DNA of 64,000 bases from Ignelater luminosus (GCA_011009095.1 VTPC01091312.1:113045-177044), one strand, 5' to 3'; numbered from the stretch's first letter, positions 13,167-26,154 are shown. The notes: generated from the letters alone by a model not told the origin. Translations and numbers: made by a program.

Positions 13167-16100
13167 CTTCTTAATGTATAACCTTTGATTTATTAAAAAT
13201 TTATGTTACATCATTGACAGTATTGACAACTTAAAAGTTTTGTACTTTGGAAGTGTCTTCTTGATAAGGTTTCTCCAAATTTTTCGTTACCACAATGGTA
13301 CAAAAATGACATAGAGTAGTGAGTGAGCAAACTTGACCCCTGGAACCGAATATAAAAGCATCAAATTTATCAGCAAAAATTAACTTTTGACCACACTTTT
13401 AACCAAACAATTTGGTTATGACATTTGAACTCTAAAATATGCCAACGTATTTTTTCGTTATATTATAAGAGAGCCAGTTTGGTCCAGAGAGCAGGTTTCC
13501 CCACCTTTAGAAATCAGAGTGGCATGCAAAACAAATCTCTAAGATTAAACCAGCGCTTAATGGACAGATCCTTGTCCATCGATAGTCTCAAACTAAAAAT
13601 GAAAACAGAAGACGAATAAATAAAACTGTTATTGAGCGGCTGTCATTCATTTCCCTGTACCAAATTTCTCGTAAATAAATTCCCTTAAAGTCTTTTCCCA
13701 TTATTTTGTTTACATATTAGTTCCCCGTAAGAATCTTTATATAAATTTGTTAACAAGTTGTATGTTTACTTAAAGAAGCAAACAAAGATATTACTCTAGT
13801 TTTTTTCTTAATTCAATATCATTTGCATCTATTACCATAAGCAACAGTATTAGGATATTTGGAATTACCTTTTTTTAACGCATGCAGGATTGCAACTTAG
13901 ATCTTACTTTCGTGTATCCTTCAAATGCAAATGTAACATAAAGGTAGAGGACTAATTAATTAAGCTATACTAAAAAAGGTGTGCATTAGAAAATATGCAA
14001 TGTATTATAAAAATTTAAAAATATGAACACTCTGGAGAAAAACATTCACAAGGAAAGAATAACCTTTACGAGGAATTGAGCTATACATCCATTATAATCA
14101 TCTCTAAGCGTGTCTTTTAAACAAAATTGATAATTAAAACGTCGAAAATCAGAAACTGAGCAAAAAGCTCATAAAGAAGTTATAGGAATAAATATGACTG
14201 GACTTTAAGTAGGCATTTATTTCCGCCTGGAATTATTCGGGAAAATGTCAAAACCACACTTCATGTTAAAGAAAGAAAGTTTTGTGGAAATATAAAAATT
14301 TCATGAATAGACTTTGACCAAAATGAGAAGTTAGCAGAGAAAAAATTCCAATTTGAGCCTCCATTATTACTGCTATCTTACATTAAGCAAAGACTGCTTT
14401 TGCGTCTTTGTCTCTTGTTTTTTTCTTTTCCTATTGCATTGTTTTCACCTAGAATTAGAGATATTGATGTTAACTTAAAGAAAGACAAAAAAATTCTTGC
14501 ATAAGCCAGTATGCAAAGAAAAACGAATTTTCCTGTACCATCCCATTTAAAAAGGCTGAGTCGTTGGCAGTGGTGCAGTAACGCCATTAAGGGCCTGGAT
14601 TCTAAAGTTACTCGGACGATTTCCAGACTTTTTCATAACCTCATCTAGCAACAGTTCTCAAATAACTACCGACTGCACTTAACGGTTTTTTTATTGCTGC
14701 AATGCAATTTTCCTGAGTTGCCAATGATATGTTGTGCAGTTCTAACTATCCATAACTTAGTTTTGATTTTGCCGTCTGTTTTGGTTTGAACTTCAGGAGT
14801 TACATCTGTTCCAAGCATAGCAGAAGCTAAATCTGTCATCGAAAGAGAACTAGTTTTCCTCAATTCAAATTTTGTTTATAAGACACGAAACAAGATACTT
14901 AGGTAGTTGATGAGTTCTGCTTGAATTTTATATGTTCAATGGTCTTGTACATTTCTCTGCTATTGAACAACTTACAGGTTTCTGCAAATTCTCCATCATT
15001 TTCGTAATTTCTACTTGAAGAAATCATAACGTGTTCTTATACAAGAACTGTTTTTTGCTATTGATATTGTATAAATAGTATCTGTAAAACACGAACTGAT
15101 TACACAGTGCGATTCTATCGGTATGAATGGTGTCATTTCAGATTTGGAAGCAAAAGGAATTGCAGTAGAAATCTACGGTAGAACATAGAAGATACTATCT
15201 GCTTGTCGTTTACTTGAAAGCTCAAATTAGAGCTCTCAAGTCTTGATCCGTTACAGGAAACTTTTGCATACAAGCAGGTAAAGATGAATAGCTATTCCTA
15301 TTATAAATCAAGAGTGTTTACCAAAAAATAATTAGATTGGTCAGTGACTTCTTCTTATAGAAATCAAAGATATGTTCAAACAAGCGAATAATTAAAAAAC
15401 AGCCATTCTGCTGGGTAGAAATTCATCAAATCTGCCATTATCATATCAAGACCTGGATTTCTGAGGGTTTTCACCATTCTGAAGACAAGCGACTGCATTA
15501 ATTGATCTCCGCATGAAAAGACTTTTAGGCAAACAATAAATTAGAAAAGAGATCGTACAATGATTTTGCAGGTTGAAACTAGATATTTTCAATCTTTGGT
15601 TCCAGCCCAGTCCACCTTCTGAATCCTTGTGCCCCCAAGCATCACAGAAGTCGCGAAGCCGTAAGTTATACCAGTGACAACAAAAGTAACAGTTCTTGCT
15701 GTAGTTTACTTAAAACCCAATTATACTGTTGCAAGATTTATAACAGAAATTGGCATTTTCAAACTACGAGAATTTTAAGAATATCAATTAAAGAAAACTT
15801 GGAACCTTTCTTCTTATATAAAAAATGTTAAAACTGTTGGGGGATTCCAGAAGATAGAAGATACATAAGTGCACTGCACCAACCTACCAATTATTTAGAA
15901 TTATGTACCAGCTGTTTATTTAAAGGTGTACGACATTATTTACGGCCTTGAGAAGCATTTCTTTCACATTTATCATATACTTTCTTGAACTACTTAATGC
16001 GACTGTTTTGAATCTAGAATTTAACATAAATTGGAATTTCACAAGTGTAAAACTAAAACGTATCGAAACTGAACTTGTTATTGCTAATTAAGTGGAAAAT

Positions 16101-18835
16101 TCTGAATATATTAACGGATAATTTCGATCTAATTATAGAACTGCAATTTTGTTATTTGTAATTAAACCAAAGAAATTATTAAGAAAAAAAATAATATTTT
16201 TTCAGCAAGACTTTTTGATGAAAATCTGAGCTGACGATACTCCTGTTTTAGTAATATTTTCAGAATATTTAAATTATATTCTTTTTTTAAACTATTTACG
16301 AAATACAGTCTAACGACCGACCTTTACAAGGTAATATCACGTTAAACAACGTTCTTTTTTAGCTCGAGTTTCTGTAATGTTACTTTTCCAAACGAGACTG
16401 GTTTCACTTTCAAATAAGACGTGAGTTTATGTTAGTGGAAACTTTTATTGCATTTACTCCTGATAAATATTTTCTGATACAAAAAATACAAAAATACTGC
16501 AATTACAAATTGTTTTTTCAACCAAACGATCTTTTCTTTAAATATTTTGCAACTGCGAACTTTCTAAGTAATTTTCTTGCAGATTTATTGAACCGTAAAG
16601 AAAATGTAGGTTTAAGTCTCGTGTATTGTTATGTATTCACAATCTTTTAGATTGCAACTGCAACTAATTGTTAACTGTCTACTAAATTTGAAAATGAAAT
16701 TTATTATTTCTTTAGTTATTTCTAAACTCAAAAGAAAGATACGTTTACTCATTAGAGTATTAAAATAATTTTCAAACATATTTTAAAAAGTATAATTTAT
16801 AGCCTATTGTGTTTGCTTCATAAAAAAATAGTTCATTCTGACGTTTTACAATATTGTTCCTTGCTTAAGAATTAAAATACTATGGAAATAGTTAAAAAGT
16901 TTTTCCATTTAGGCACTAATGAATCTAATAGGTGGTTAGAAAGTTTTGTCTGTGATAAAACTGCATTCCATTATTGTTGACTTATCCTCGTTAGTGAAAA
17001 AGTAATTTACAACTTTCATCTCTTAAATGCGGGTTCGTTCTCTCGCTTACCATTGAAATCACCAAGTGTTCAAAGTAAAAATAAGCAAATAAAAAACATT
17101 CCACGTTTAAGTTGTTTCCTTTTTAAATGATAATCATGTTGGCCAATTGAAAAGCTAGATTTAAATAAATAAATTATGGGATTTTTCTAATAAATTTTAA
17201 AAACCTTTTTATGTAAAACTAGACACGCCGTAACTATAAACGTGGAAATTATTCAGCGAAGTGTGATTTAAAGTCACTTTGTAACTTTATAGTGTAATCT
17301 CATCTATTTTTTAATATGGTTGTAACATAAAAAACACAAATTACACTTTTTTTCTTTCTTAAGAAAATTAAATTTAATTTAGAAATAATTTATTTGAAAC
17401 AAATTTGAAAGGGTCAAGGTCACTGAAAATAAAATAAAAAAAATGTCATTAACTTTCTGTATATAATAGTCCACTAAGAATGGATTAGTCACTCGTAGGT
17501 GATCACGAATAACGTCCTGTTACTTTCAGGTTTTAGAATTCTCGGAAGTATAACTTCCAAGTTGGCAATGCGGTCACGCGAATATTCTTTTTACAAAACC
17601 GTTTTGACGTCACACGGGTTTGCCAATAAATGGAGTTCGATTATAATTGAATTGCATTTACAAAATCTCATGTAACAGGAAATTAGTTTGAAATTAAACC
17701 GAAATCTAATTCCGTTCGGTTTCTTTATTGGTAATATCTTGAACATTACTTTGTATGAATGTACATAAATAACTGATAGTATCAGAATAAATTATGAATA
17801 TTCGTCAAAGAACTGTAGAGCTTGAGTATTCATAGTAGGTAAGGAAGCTAGACAAAATAATAGAAACTGGACTTCAAGCGACCTAAACGGAGTTTAACCC
17901 CTATTAACTGTATTAAGGTTCGTCTATGTCTTTTTATTTCAATAGAAGTCACAATAAAAAACTGGTATCTGGTATCTTACTGCTTTAACGGATTTTCATC
18001 AAAGAATCGTGATACCTTCAAAAATAAAAAATCCAAATCTGCAGATTCTCACAATTTCAAGTCTGTATCTGTATGTACTTTTTAATGATTAATGTGAAAT
18101 TCCTACGCAGTGACTCATCTACGATTCTGTTTATGATCTTTTAGGGTTCCCGTTACTATCGCATGATTAGAAGAACAACTAGAATTTACTCAAGCAAATG
18201 TACTTTTTTAACAAAAACTAACAGCACAGTTGATAACATGGAATCCTGTACACATGCTATATAATATATTCCAATTTATCATTCCGATAAAGGATTAACA
18301 CAAAACTCAGGTAGATGACACTAATCTGATAATGAAAGGAAATTCTGAATGCTGAAAAGTTTTGTACTATTTCTAAAGTTGAAACAGCCCCTTTAGCTGA
18401 ACCTTCTGATACACCGTACTATTTGAATCGCCGAAGCCTGACAACAATTAGATCCGTTAACTAACCTTCCCATTACTAGTAAAATAACTTAAAAACTTGA
18501 TGAAGAGGAATTCCAAAAGAACGAATCAGACACCAGCGACATAATTAAATGTGATGTTGATTGTTTCAAGGACTATGGCTTCAAAAATGTTAAAGACTCA
18601 CGAAGGTCCCCCAGCAAAATCCAAATATTAAATTCGTTTTAAGCCCCTTCCATTGTAAGCCAGAGTAGTTTGCACTTTGTAACGAACTTTTCGTTTGATT
18701 TGAATGCGTCTTAGAAGACAACCCACCAACAAGCTTTAAAACAGAGGCCCTAGTAATGTTAATATATCGTTTATTGTTGTTTCCCGGGGGAGTCAAATTA
18801 TAGTTCTTCTAATAGTGTAATTAATGTTGTGATGG
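13167..18835. other. AT-rich non-coding DNA
   Basis: No gene is supported. The short open frames at 14378-14863 (minus) and 16429-16650 (plus) carry no recognisable motif. A consensus CRE octamer (TGACGTCA) at 17605-17612 is noted but is expected about once by chance in a window this size. Confidence 0.5.
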
Positions 18836-19430
18836 AGGTGGTGGCGAACGGTGGATCAAAAAACGCGTGTTTTGTAATATGGCGGTGTCGATAGTGGCAA
18901 TATCCTTACATCAATATTTTATAAGAAAAGTGTCATACAGGAACACTTGGTGGTGTTGCCTATGGAAGAGATGTGGCATTGAGTGAGTTATGAAGGTAGC
19001 AGTGCTGTCATTTACTATATTGTGGTAGTAAAATCATTCTTTTTAAAACCACGCATGGATGGCAGTGTAAAACGGTGGTTGTAGCAAGGTAAGAAGTAGA
19101 AACTTCAGTGATTCAAAAACGACCAGGCGCACAGGAAGAGTTCAGTAAGCGAAACCACTAAGAAAGCAGGAAAAACATTCGTATACCCGACCACAGCAAT
19201 ACAGGCCCTTCCCTGGGATGGCAACGGTCGATGAGCAGTGTTGCGAAAAAAAGGAATATGCTGCAGCCGGGTGCCTAGGGATCTCCAGACGTAAGGTAGA
19301 TTCGGACTGCAATAAGAAAAGGGTGGCTTCCGGCCATTTACACTATACACTATTTGCTAATCAAGCTAGTACCAGATATCCATCACACAAAGGTCATCTC
19401 TCAGTTCCATGGTTCCCGTAAAATGTTAAT
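18836..19430. other. GC-elevated stretch of unknown nature, possible non-coding exon
   Basis: Base composition is richer in G and C than the flanks. The plus strand has a 35-codon ORF starting ATGGCGGTGTCG (18879-18986), a CAAG|GTAAGA splice-donor match near 19089, and a 67-codon ORF from an ATG at 19218 to 19421 with six cysteines but no known domain. The opposite strand is also open over 19105-19350. These could be exons of an unknown transcript or part of an unrecognised element. I cannot choose between strands. Confidence 0.25.
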
Positions 19431-19675
19431 TCTAGGAACTCAGTTTTTGTAAGTTTCGAGATAATTAACAATTTGTCTCAAAGTTGTATTTACTACTTTG
19501 AAATCAATTTTTATTTTTGAAACACATATTGAATAAAAAAAATTTTCCATGTGGTAGATTCTCTTCAGAAAAATTCTGAGATACTAGATAACGATTTAGT
19601 AACAATGAGTTACTAGCTTTTAATGTGGAAGTTTGCCAAATCGTTCTTCAAGTTACGAAAATGCATGTCTTATTA

Positions 19676-20475
19676 CAGTGGTGGCTCGTGAGTTGCGAAA
19701 CAGGTAAAGTGTTTTGAATTGAAATCTTAGAAATGAACAAACATTTGACAAGATAAAAGGCGCTTCTCTCATCCCAAAATCAGTAAACTACCTACAACAG
19801 TGAAAAATAATTTACCTCAATTTAACCTTTTGTAGATGAGATCTATTCTTCGATCTTTCAAGGCAACAAACTTGTTGATAACATAATCATAAAATGATTG
19901 AACCCTTGTTAGATATTGCAATATTTCTTTTTCAATGGATATTCCTCCTAAATGTGAAAGTCTTTCCAGCGCCATTGAATTGCGCAAGTATGATTTGATT
20001 CTCTTCAAGCACAAGAAACTTCTATGCTAAGCATCAGACAAAATAATGTTTGAGCTTTTTTAAATATTTCTTTATTGTCGTGCAACAAAAGCATTACTTC
20101 CTGGAGGTTCTTACTTCTATATTGCTGATCAGAATATATAAGGTCTAATTCGTTTTTCAGTCTTTGCATGTCCGTATTACTAAATAAACTGGAATATGTT
20201 TGTTTCAAATTATGAAGTTTTCCATTGGAAATAATCTAGAATGTTCATCAAACTTAGAAACGTTAGCAAGAGAAATGAATAACAATTTATCCATGTCTTG
20301 AAATCTGTTGTCTATTTGCATCAAAATGGTATCTAAGAGTTCATAAAATAGCAGCCTATAACTTTGGAATATTTGCTCGTCAGACAAGGCACTTCCAACT
20401 TGCCTTCTTTGATTAATATGTGTTTTTATCAAAGCTTCATTAAATATTCTCTTACATTCAGTTTCGGTTTTTTTT
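19676..20475 (-). mobile_element. hAT transposon relic, 3' part, with one candidate terminal repeat
   Basis: The minus strand carries the C-terminal part of a ZMYM1-like hAT transposase. About 140 bp beyond its stop lies CAGTGGTGGCTCGTG (19676-19690), which resembles hAT ends of the CAGTGGcGGCTCGTG type. I searched to the right for the matching reverse complement and did not find one, so the other end is deleted, too diverged or beyond what I could recognise. Confidence 0.7.
19817..20475 (-). pseudogene. hAT-family transposase C-terminal region, broken
   Basis: Read leftward on the minus strand, three pieces in different frames follow one another. The first runs from about 20475 to 20205 (CKRIFNEALIKTHINQRR, then a helical segment with NRFQDMDKLL). 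The second spans 20208-20005 (ELDLIYSDQQYR, then LQEVMLLLHDNKEIFKKA, LFCLML). The third spans 20014-19817 (LKRIKSYLRNSM, ERLSHLGGISIEKEIL, ending ALKDRRIDLIYKRLN). The last is the hAT C-terminal dimerisation domain. At the second junction the usual 'PVTTAxVER' segment before 'SFxxLKRIK' is deleted. No N-terminal zinc finger or first catalytic Asp is present, so at least half of the protein is missing. Confidence 0.85.
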
Positions 20476-20574
20476 TAACTGAAGTTTTGCTTAGATAATC
20501 TTAATTTGTGAAACGCAGTAGGTGATTAAATAAAAATTAAATAAAATATCAGTATCTGAACGCAGTATACTTAC

Positions 20575-20644
20575 TGATTCGTTGTCCGTTTTCTTTAGAA
20601 ACGTTTCTCGCTCGGCCAATATCGGCGGTGTTTGTACCGCACAT
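20575..20644 (-). CDS. Candidate first coding exon (23 codons + 1 base), unknown gene
   Basis: On the minus strand GCCGCCATG, a near-ideal Kozak context, opens a frame reading MCGTNTADIGRARNVSKENG then QRI. It runs into a full splice-donor match, A|GTAAGTA, at 20574-20568. Without splicing the frame would stop six codons later. An RFX-type X-box lies 18 bp upstream of the ATG. The stretch is CpG-rich compared with its surroundings. Downstream exons were not found, and the hAT relic begins about 100 bp further on. The exon could be the start of a host gene interrupted by the hAT, or the start of the hAT's own gene. No homology is recognised. Confidence 0.35.
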
Positions 20645-20661
20645 GGCGGCGTAGAAAATCT

Positions 20662-20675
20662 GTTGCCATGACAAC
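20662..20675 (-). promoter_or_regulatory. RFX X-box-like motif
   Basis: The minus strand reads GTTGTCATGGCAAC, differing at one position from the symmetric X-box GTTGCCATGGCAAC. RFX factors bind such sites just upstream of ciliary genes in animals. It lies 18 bp before the candidate start codon at 20644 (minus). Confidence 0.4.
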
Positions 20676-20789
20676 GCGTCCTTCTTGTTGAAACGTTCGG
20701 TTACAGTTTTCATATCGTTTCAACTCGATGTTAAGCTTAGTGCAAGTGTCCTTATGCTTATCGTTCGCATTGGTCCATAACAGGGACAG

Positions 20790-22250
20790 ATACAGCGTCT
20801 ATGATATTGTGTTTTGAGTATCTCATGATAATTGCATTGCTCTCGTAACTAATCTTATTTAAGATTTTACTATTTTGCACTAAGAAACGAAATTACTTAA
20901 GTAATTAAGTATTAGAAATTATTGAAAGAAAAAAATGGGTGAATCGGCGCTTTACTTGCTTGATCCCAATAGCCGAAGCTATCTTCTTATAACCAATATT
21001 CAGATGAAAAACAGCTTTCCACCAAAGCAAAACCTTGACGTGATCTTCTACTCTGTCTACTTGTGTGCATAATGAAAATGTTTTTCACATCCAATAATTA
21101 TATGGTATTAGAACACTGCGAGGTTCTACTTTTGTTTTATTATACGGTTACCGGAAGTAACATTATCTTGTAGACTGCTAGACTACTGAAAGCAAGTTTC
21201 AGAACATGGGTCGTAACGACCTTGTAGGTGTTTGGCCATCATTGCGTCGGAATTAACGGAAACAATAGTTTTCTTCGTGGTTCTTATTTATAGTTCTCTA
21301 AGAGGGTCAGTAATCATAATTTGTCAACCCAAGGTGCTCAGCAGTACAGTAAAAACATTGTAATAAACTTTTCGTATTCCAATTGGAGGAGGCTGAGAAC
21401 ACTTGACAAGCAAGCAAATGACGTTTTGATACTTTCAGTGAGAGCATTGGAAATGCCAAATTATCACTTTCGATTTGTTCTGAATGATCACGGAAAAACA
21501 CTATTTTTTGGGCATCATAAATCTTCAATGAATTTTAAGGGGTTGGACAAATTTTGATGTATAGCTTTTGGAATATCTGGAAAGTCATTTAATCATAGTA
21601 TACAAACTGATAGAGTTGCATTCTGCAGAATTTTAAGATCAAGATCAGGACCTTTTACGTTTGAATTCTTGAATCTTTCTGCGGAGTATGAAAAGTTACT
21701 TAGCTGTCACTGCAGAGAATCCAAAGGTTTTCTTTATTTAGAAACTTATAGTCTTTTAAAATTTTGAGTTATTCATGTGATGTGATAAAGCGAGTTAATT
21801 TATCGTTTTGAGATGTTACATATGATTTTGGTTTCAAGACATCCGTATTGAGCGTTTTCACGTATAATGCTTAGAGTAAGTTGTCTTACATTTGTCTTTC
21901 CTTTCCTGGTATTATTTTTGACACTTAATTGCACTTCTTTACTAGTTCAATTTGTTTTTGTATCAAGATTTTATTAATGAGTAATCAATAATTTTCTTGT
22001 AGCAACAAAGGGAATTCTATTTTAATTGGTACAGTTTAGTTTGGGACAGAATGAAATGGTTGTGAAATTTTCAAGTTTCTAAAGAACTTGTACCCCCTAT
22101 ATCCTTTATTTGGATATCCAAACATTTACTGTCAGGTCCAATTACTAAGTAAGAAACAGCCAGAATTACTTTGGAGTGAAACAATAAATGAAAGTAAAAG
22201 CTTCACAATCTTTACAACCTATAATAAAATTTCTTAAGAACCTTCCCGTC
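20790..22250. other. Non-coding or unrecognised DNA
   Basis: Overlapping open frames at 21307-21557 on both strands lack recognisable motifs, and the plus one starts with TTG. No element ends seen. Confidence 0.4.
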
Positions 22251-22330
22251 GCCCATAACAAACTGCTTTAGCAGCAATCTTTTCCAAAAAGATTGCAAAC
22301 CATGTTTATGTAGCGATAGCAGGAAAATCT

Positions 22331-22573
22331 ATGGTACTCTTGCATTTTGAAAAAGAAATCAGAATTGAAAACAACAAACCAATTGTATACTTTATTGATG
22401 CAGGTTCACAAAGTAACTTTATTACCAAAGACCTATTTATTTCAAAGGTTAAGTATCGACATAGATCACTCCTTAAATTACGAAAAAATTCCAGATATTT
22501 GAAATATTTCTACTTCTTATCTGTAGCAAAAAAGGAAATACTGTTAGAAATTTCTAAGTTTGTAATGAATTAA
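22331..22573 (+). pseudogene. Pao/BEL-type retrotransposon protease fragment
   Basis: The reading 'IVYFIDAGSQSNFITKDLF' matches the active-site region of the Pao/BEL retropepsin-like domain (pattern aLlDSGSQsNFIt). The Ser of Asp-Ser-Gly is replaced by Ala. About 45 residues follow before a stop, and their basic sequence does not match the expected continuation. No gag, reverse transcriptase, integrase or LTR was found nearby. It is a small isolated relic. Confidence 0.55.
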
Positions 22574-22574
22574 C

Positions 22575-24700
22575 TAGTCGTAGTTATCACTTTTAATTTA
22601 TTATCTGTAACATTTTTGCTTAATAGGCATGCCAATCAAATTCTAAATAACCGATATCGTAGTACTACCAGAAAATTACAAACACCGTTAGTGTACCATG
22701 AATCATACTTTATTAATTCATGTGTTCAGTAATGACAGGGGTTACATGGTGTCTCGGTATCCTACAGCGGTGAATATTCAAATACTTTTTGTACAAGAAT
22801 GCAGTTAACGTAATAGCGTAGGAATCACGTCCTTTTCGTCTTGCATTGTTTCCGTTACAATCTGTGTTTTTGGTAATAAATCGTACATTCCTTGACTACC
22901 TTTTCTATTTTAATATTTAACAATATATTGCATGTTTATTCTCTTTATGTTCTGACAACTGGGAGGAATGCTAACTATATAATTTTAAATTCTGCACTCA
23001 TCTTTTATTCTTAACATCATCAACGTTCACACATCTTTTTTCCCATTTATGTATTTCCGTTCTTCCGCAAAGTTTACATTTTGTTTTATAAATAAGCTTA
23101 CTGCTAACCTTATTTATTTTATCTACTTGCATTGTATTTATGAGAATATTAAAAAAACAATGAACTAAATAAATAGTTTCTATAAATAAAACTGTAATGA
23201 GATAAAAGGAGAGGTCATTGTAGGAACAATATTCTTATTAAGATTTTCCGTATTTAAAGACCTTCTTGATCAAATAAATCATTGTTAAATCTTATCGAAA
23301 AATAACTTTCTAAATACCAATGTAAATTAATTAATTATTATAAGCTCTTCGTTATTATACAAGCTTTCATATCTTGTTATTGCGTGAATTGCTTTGTGTT
23401 GCTTCTCACAAATATCTCTTTTATTTTATAAATATAATAGTATATATTGCAACATGTTTTGTTTTCTTTCATTCTCTATCTGCATTTTAATTCACTTTCA
23501 AAATATCTCCAACAAGAAGTTTTAAAATGTTAAAGATTACACCAACTTTTATTTATTAACTCTTGAATGGAAGTAAGTAACTCAGTAAGTAAAATAATGA
23601 ATAAAATAGTGGAAAATGCATGCGTTTGCTACATTATATACTTATTCATAATATAATGAAATTCTTTTGTATATCCATACGAGTTTTAGCAGCTCCCACG
23701 AGAATTCTTCAGGAATGAATAATAGCAGACAAATTTAACCTCTTAACTATTTTAGAAAGAAAACGAGATACCTTTCGTAATTACACGGTTACTTCTTGGA
23801 AGGTAAAAACGGTTATAATTTTGCAAGAAGATATTGGGTTAGAACTACTGAAGAATCTCTAATGGCCTGAATGAATTATTTAAACTGTATGATAATTGTC
23901 TTTAAGAATTCTTTCCTAACACGACCTTGACAGGAGAAGAAGCAGGTCGCCTAGCTACGTAAACTTTTTGATTAACATAGTGTACATGGTGTTATTTTTT
24001 CTATTGTGTTTTATTGCCAAAGATGGAAACTTGGTGTTATTTAAACACAAAACACGAAATACCATTCCTTGTAGGAGGAGAATGTCGTGTATATATTTCT
24101 CATTTTACAAAAATTTTTCTTACTCATTATTATAAGACGCATAAAATCATCTTTATTTAACAGTAAACGTGTGGTTGTTTATCAGGTTTAATTGGCAGAA
24201 TAATATTCATGGGAAAACTCAATAAATATGTGACGCAATAAAACCAACGCATTTATAATTATTGCAACTCCAATATTCTTTATTTAAGAATAAAAATAAA
24301 ACTTTTGAACATACACCAGACTTTCTTTTATGTAATACAATAACAATTGCAGCTCAACCACATGAAACCAGTTCTATCACCCACACCTATGCAAGCTACC
24401 TTAAAAAACACATTTAACACGATTATTTACATTTCGTAACAGTTTATTTGTAATTTAGTGTAAAATTTGCATTCATGACGGTGCAAACTACAGGGCACAT
24501 TCATAAAATTAATCAGACATACGATAGGTGTACTAACGGCAATAAAATAGTTTAACGATATCAGATATCACATACTCAGGTCAGCTAACAGTATGGAAGG
24601 AATTTTTTTCATGAGGAAGAAGAGACAATATAATTCAAAGGTGTAAGTTAACAAGATTAAACGTAAAACTGCGCAATTCTGAACGCTCTGAGGTATGCAT
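22575..24700. other. AT-rich non-coding DNA
   Basis: No gene or element seen. Confidence 0.55.
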
Positions 24701-25776
24701 GATATCTACAGATTCAAGCCAGTGAATGTCAACATAAAATTCATCATCATTGCCACCGTCGTCATGGTCTCAGCGATACATCCTTACACGGGTCCATCGC
24801 TTTGTTTCACGTCATCGCTAAAATCTTCAAAAAAGACTCTCCGATAGACTCACAGACTTTTTGACGAACAATGACAAAATTCTTGATTACCATTTCGGTT
24901 TTCGTCATTCGTCTGCATTTCGATAATCCTTTGCCACCGTCTTCCATATCGATTGAAAGGTTTAGGACGAAGATCATCTCTTTAAACTCTTTAATTAAAT
25001 TAATTATTGAAGACGCTCTTCTTTCTTTCGTTCGCTTAATCAGTTTTCTCTTACATCCACAAGCGAATGAAACAAAGTTCTTCCATAGTGTTCATTCCAC
25101 CTGACGAAGTTTCGTTTCAATTATTTACCTCTGATACTGACAGCATACTCTACTGCCTTTAGATCCAAACGCTCGTATGGTCTAGTTCACAGACGAAACG
25201 ACAAGACTCAAACAGAGAATTCTCGCTTTGGGCTACCTTCACCCTTGAGAAGAGAGTTTACAATCTTTCCATGGCACTACATGACAAATCTAAACAGAGT
25301 TCGCATTCTCATACTTCTCTGAAATGAAGTACCTCCAAATTTATCTTTTTGTAAAACACGATCCAGATCTCAAGAATGTTCCACATTCTACTTTCATAAT
25401 TTCATCTTTCCAAAAAACCATTCAACTATGGGACAATCGGCAGCATGCCCGAGGTAGAATAATCCGTCCGCGAGATGTTCTCGCTGACGCCCGGCAAGGG
25501 TCGCAGTTCATTGAACTTCTAACAACTTAGTCTTCCAAAACTTTAGAGAAGTTATTCAGCTTCTAAAGCCTGTGCTTCCCATCAGGAAGGAAGCTTTAAT
25601 GGATAATGATGATGCCAAAAATAATAAATTAAGAAATAAAAATGAATAATACAATATACTCTGCACAGGACATTGCAATGAAATCTGCACAGACTAGCGT
25701 TTATGTAGATCTAGGCTTGCCTTAAATAATATCAATATCAAATTGAAAAGTGCCGACTCATTTCGTTTTTTCTTTC
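24701..25776. other. Moderately GC-richer stretch, function unknown
   Basis: The region is less AT-rich than the preceding 2 kb. The longest plus-strand ATG ORF is 25324-25530 (68 codons, basic C-terminal half ending RQGSQFIELLTT), with no known domain. Between 25430 and 25510 G+C is high. It could be 3' UTR of the minus-strand candidate at 25780-25956 or part of an unrecognised element. Confidence 0.3.
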
Positions 25777-25956
25777 TTAAAAATCAAATCTTCGTGGAAT
25801 TGTGCCGGCGGCGTCATGACCGGTGTCCAAGTGATGTGCTACAGTTTTGCCACTGTTGGCGTTAGTACAACTAGCTGTTTTCACAATGACATCTCCATAC
25901 AGACCAATGTTAAAATAAAACTCGATAACGAACTGTTGTGAGAAACGGTAGCCCAT
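25777..25956 (-). CDS. Candidate 59-residue ORF or terminal exon, unknown
   Basis: The ATG at 25956 (minus) opens 59 codons ending TAA at 25777. The sequence has balanced composition (for example YGDVIVKTASCTNANSGKTV, then a His/Asp/Gly-rich segment and GTIPRRFDF), unlike typical AT-rich random frames. Just upstream on the minus strand ACTAG precedes GGCATGGGC, so it might be a terminal exon with an acceptor there, with the rest of the gene in the sequence toward the gap at 26055. The plus strand is also open over most of the interval (25750-25941, GTG start), so the coding strand is uncertain. No homology recognised. Confidence 0.3.
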   Translation of the reverse strand: MGYRFSQQFVIEFYFNIGLYGDVIVKTASCTNANSGKTVAHHLDTGHDAAGTIPRRFDF

Positions 25957-26054
25957 GCCCTAGTTGGCGTTCGGTGAGCGAAAATTGAAAAGAGCATGAA
26001 GAGCGTAAAATCAGACAGTAATAATCTACCGTCTCTACCAAAGAAACCGAAGGA

Positions 26055-26154
26055 NNNNNNNNNNNNNNNNNNNNNNNNNNNNNNNNNNNNNNNNNNNNNN
26101 NNNNNNNNNNNNNNNNNNNNNNNNNNNNNNNNNNNNNNNNNNNNNNNNNNNNNN
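26055..26154. other. Assembly gap (100 N)
   Basis: A run of exactly 100 N, the usual placeholder for a gap of unknown size. Confidence 0.99.

Noticed and set aside
14020..14060. Zinc-finger-like reading HSGEK
   Set aside because: Only a five-residue match, without the paired Cys and His of a C2H2 finger.
17605..17612. Consensus CRE octamer TGACGTCA
   Set aside because: One occurrence of an 8-mer is expected by chance in a window of this size, and no promoter lies beside it.
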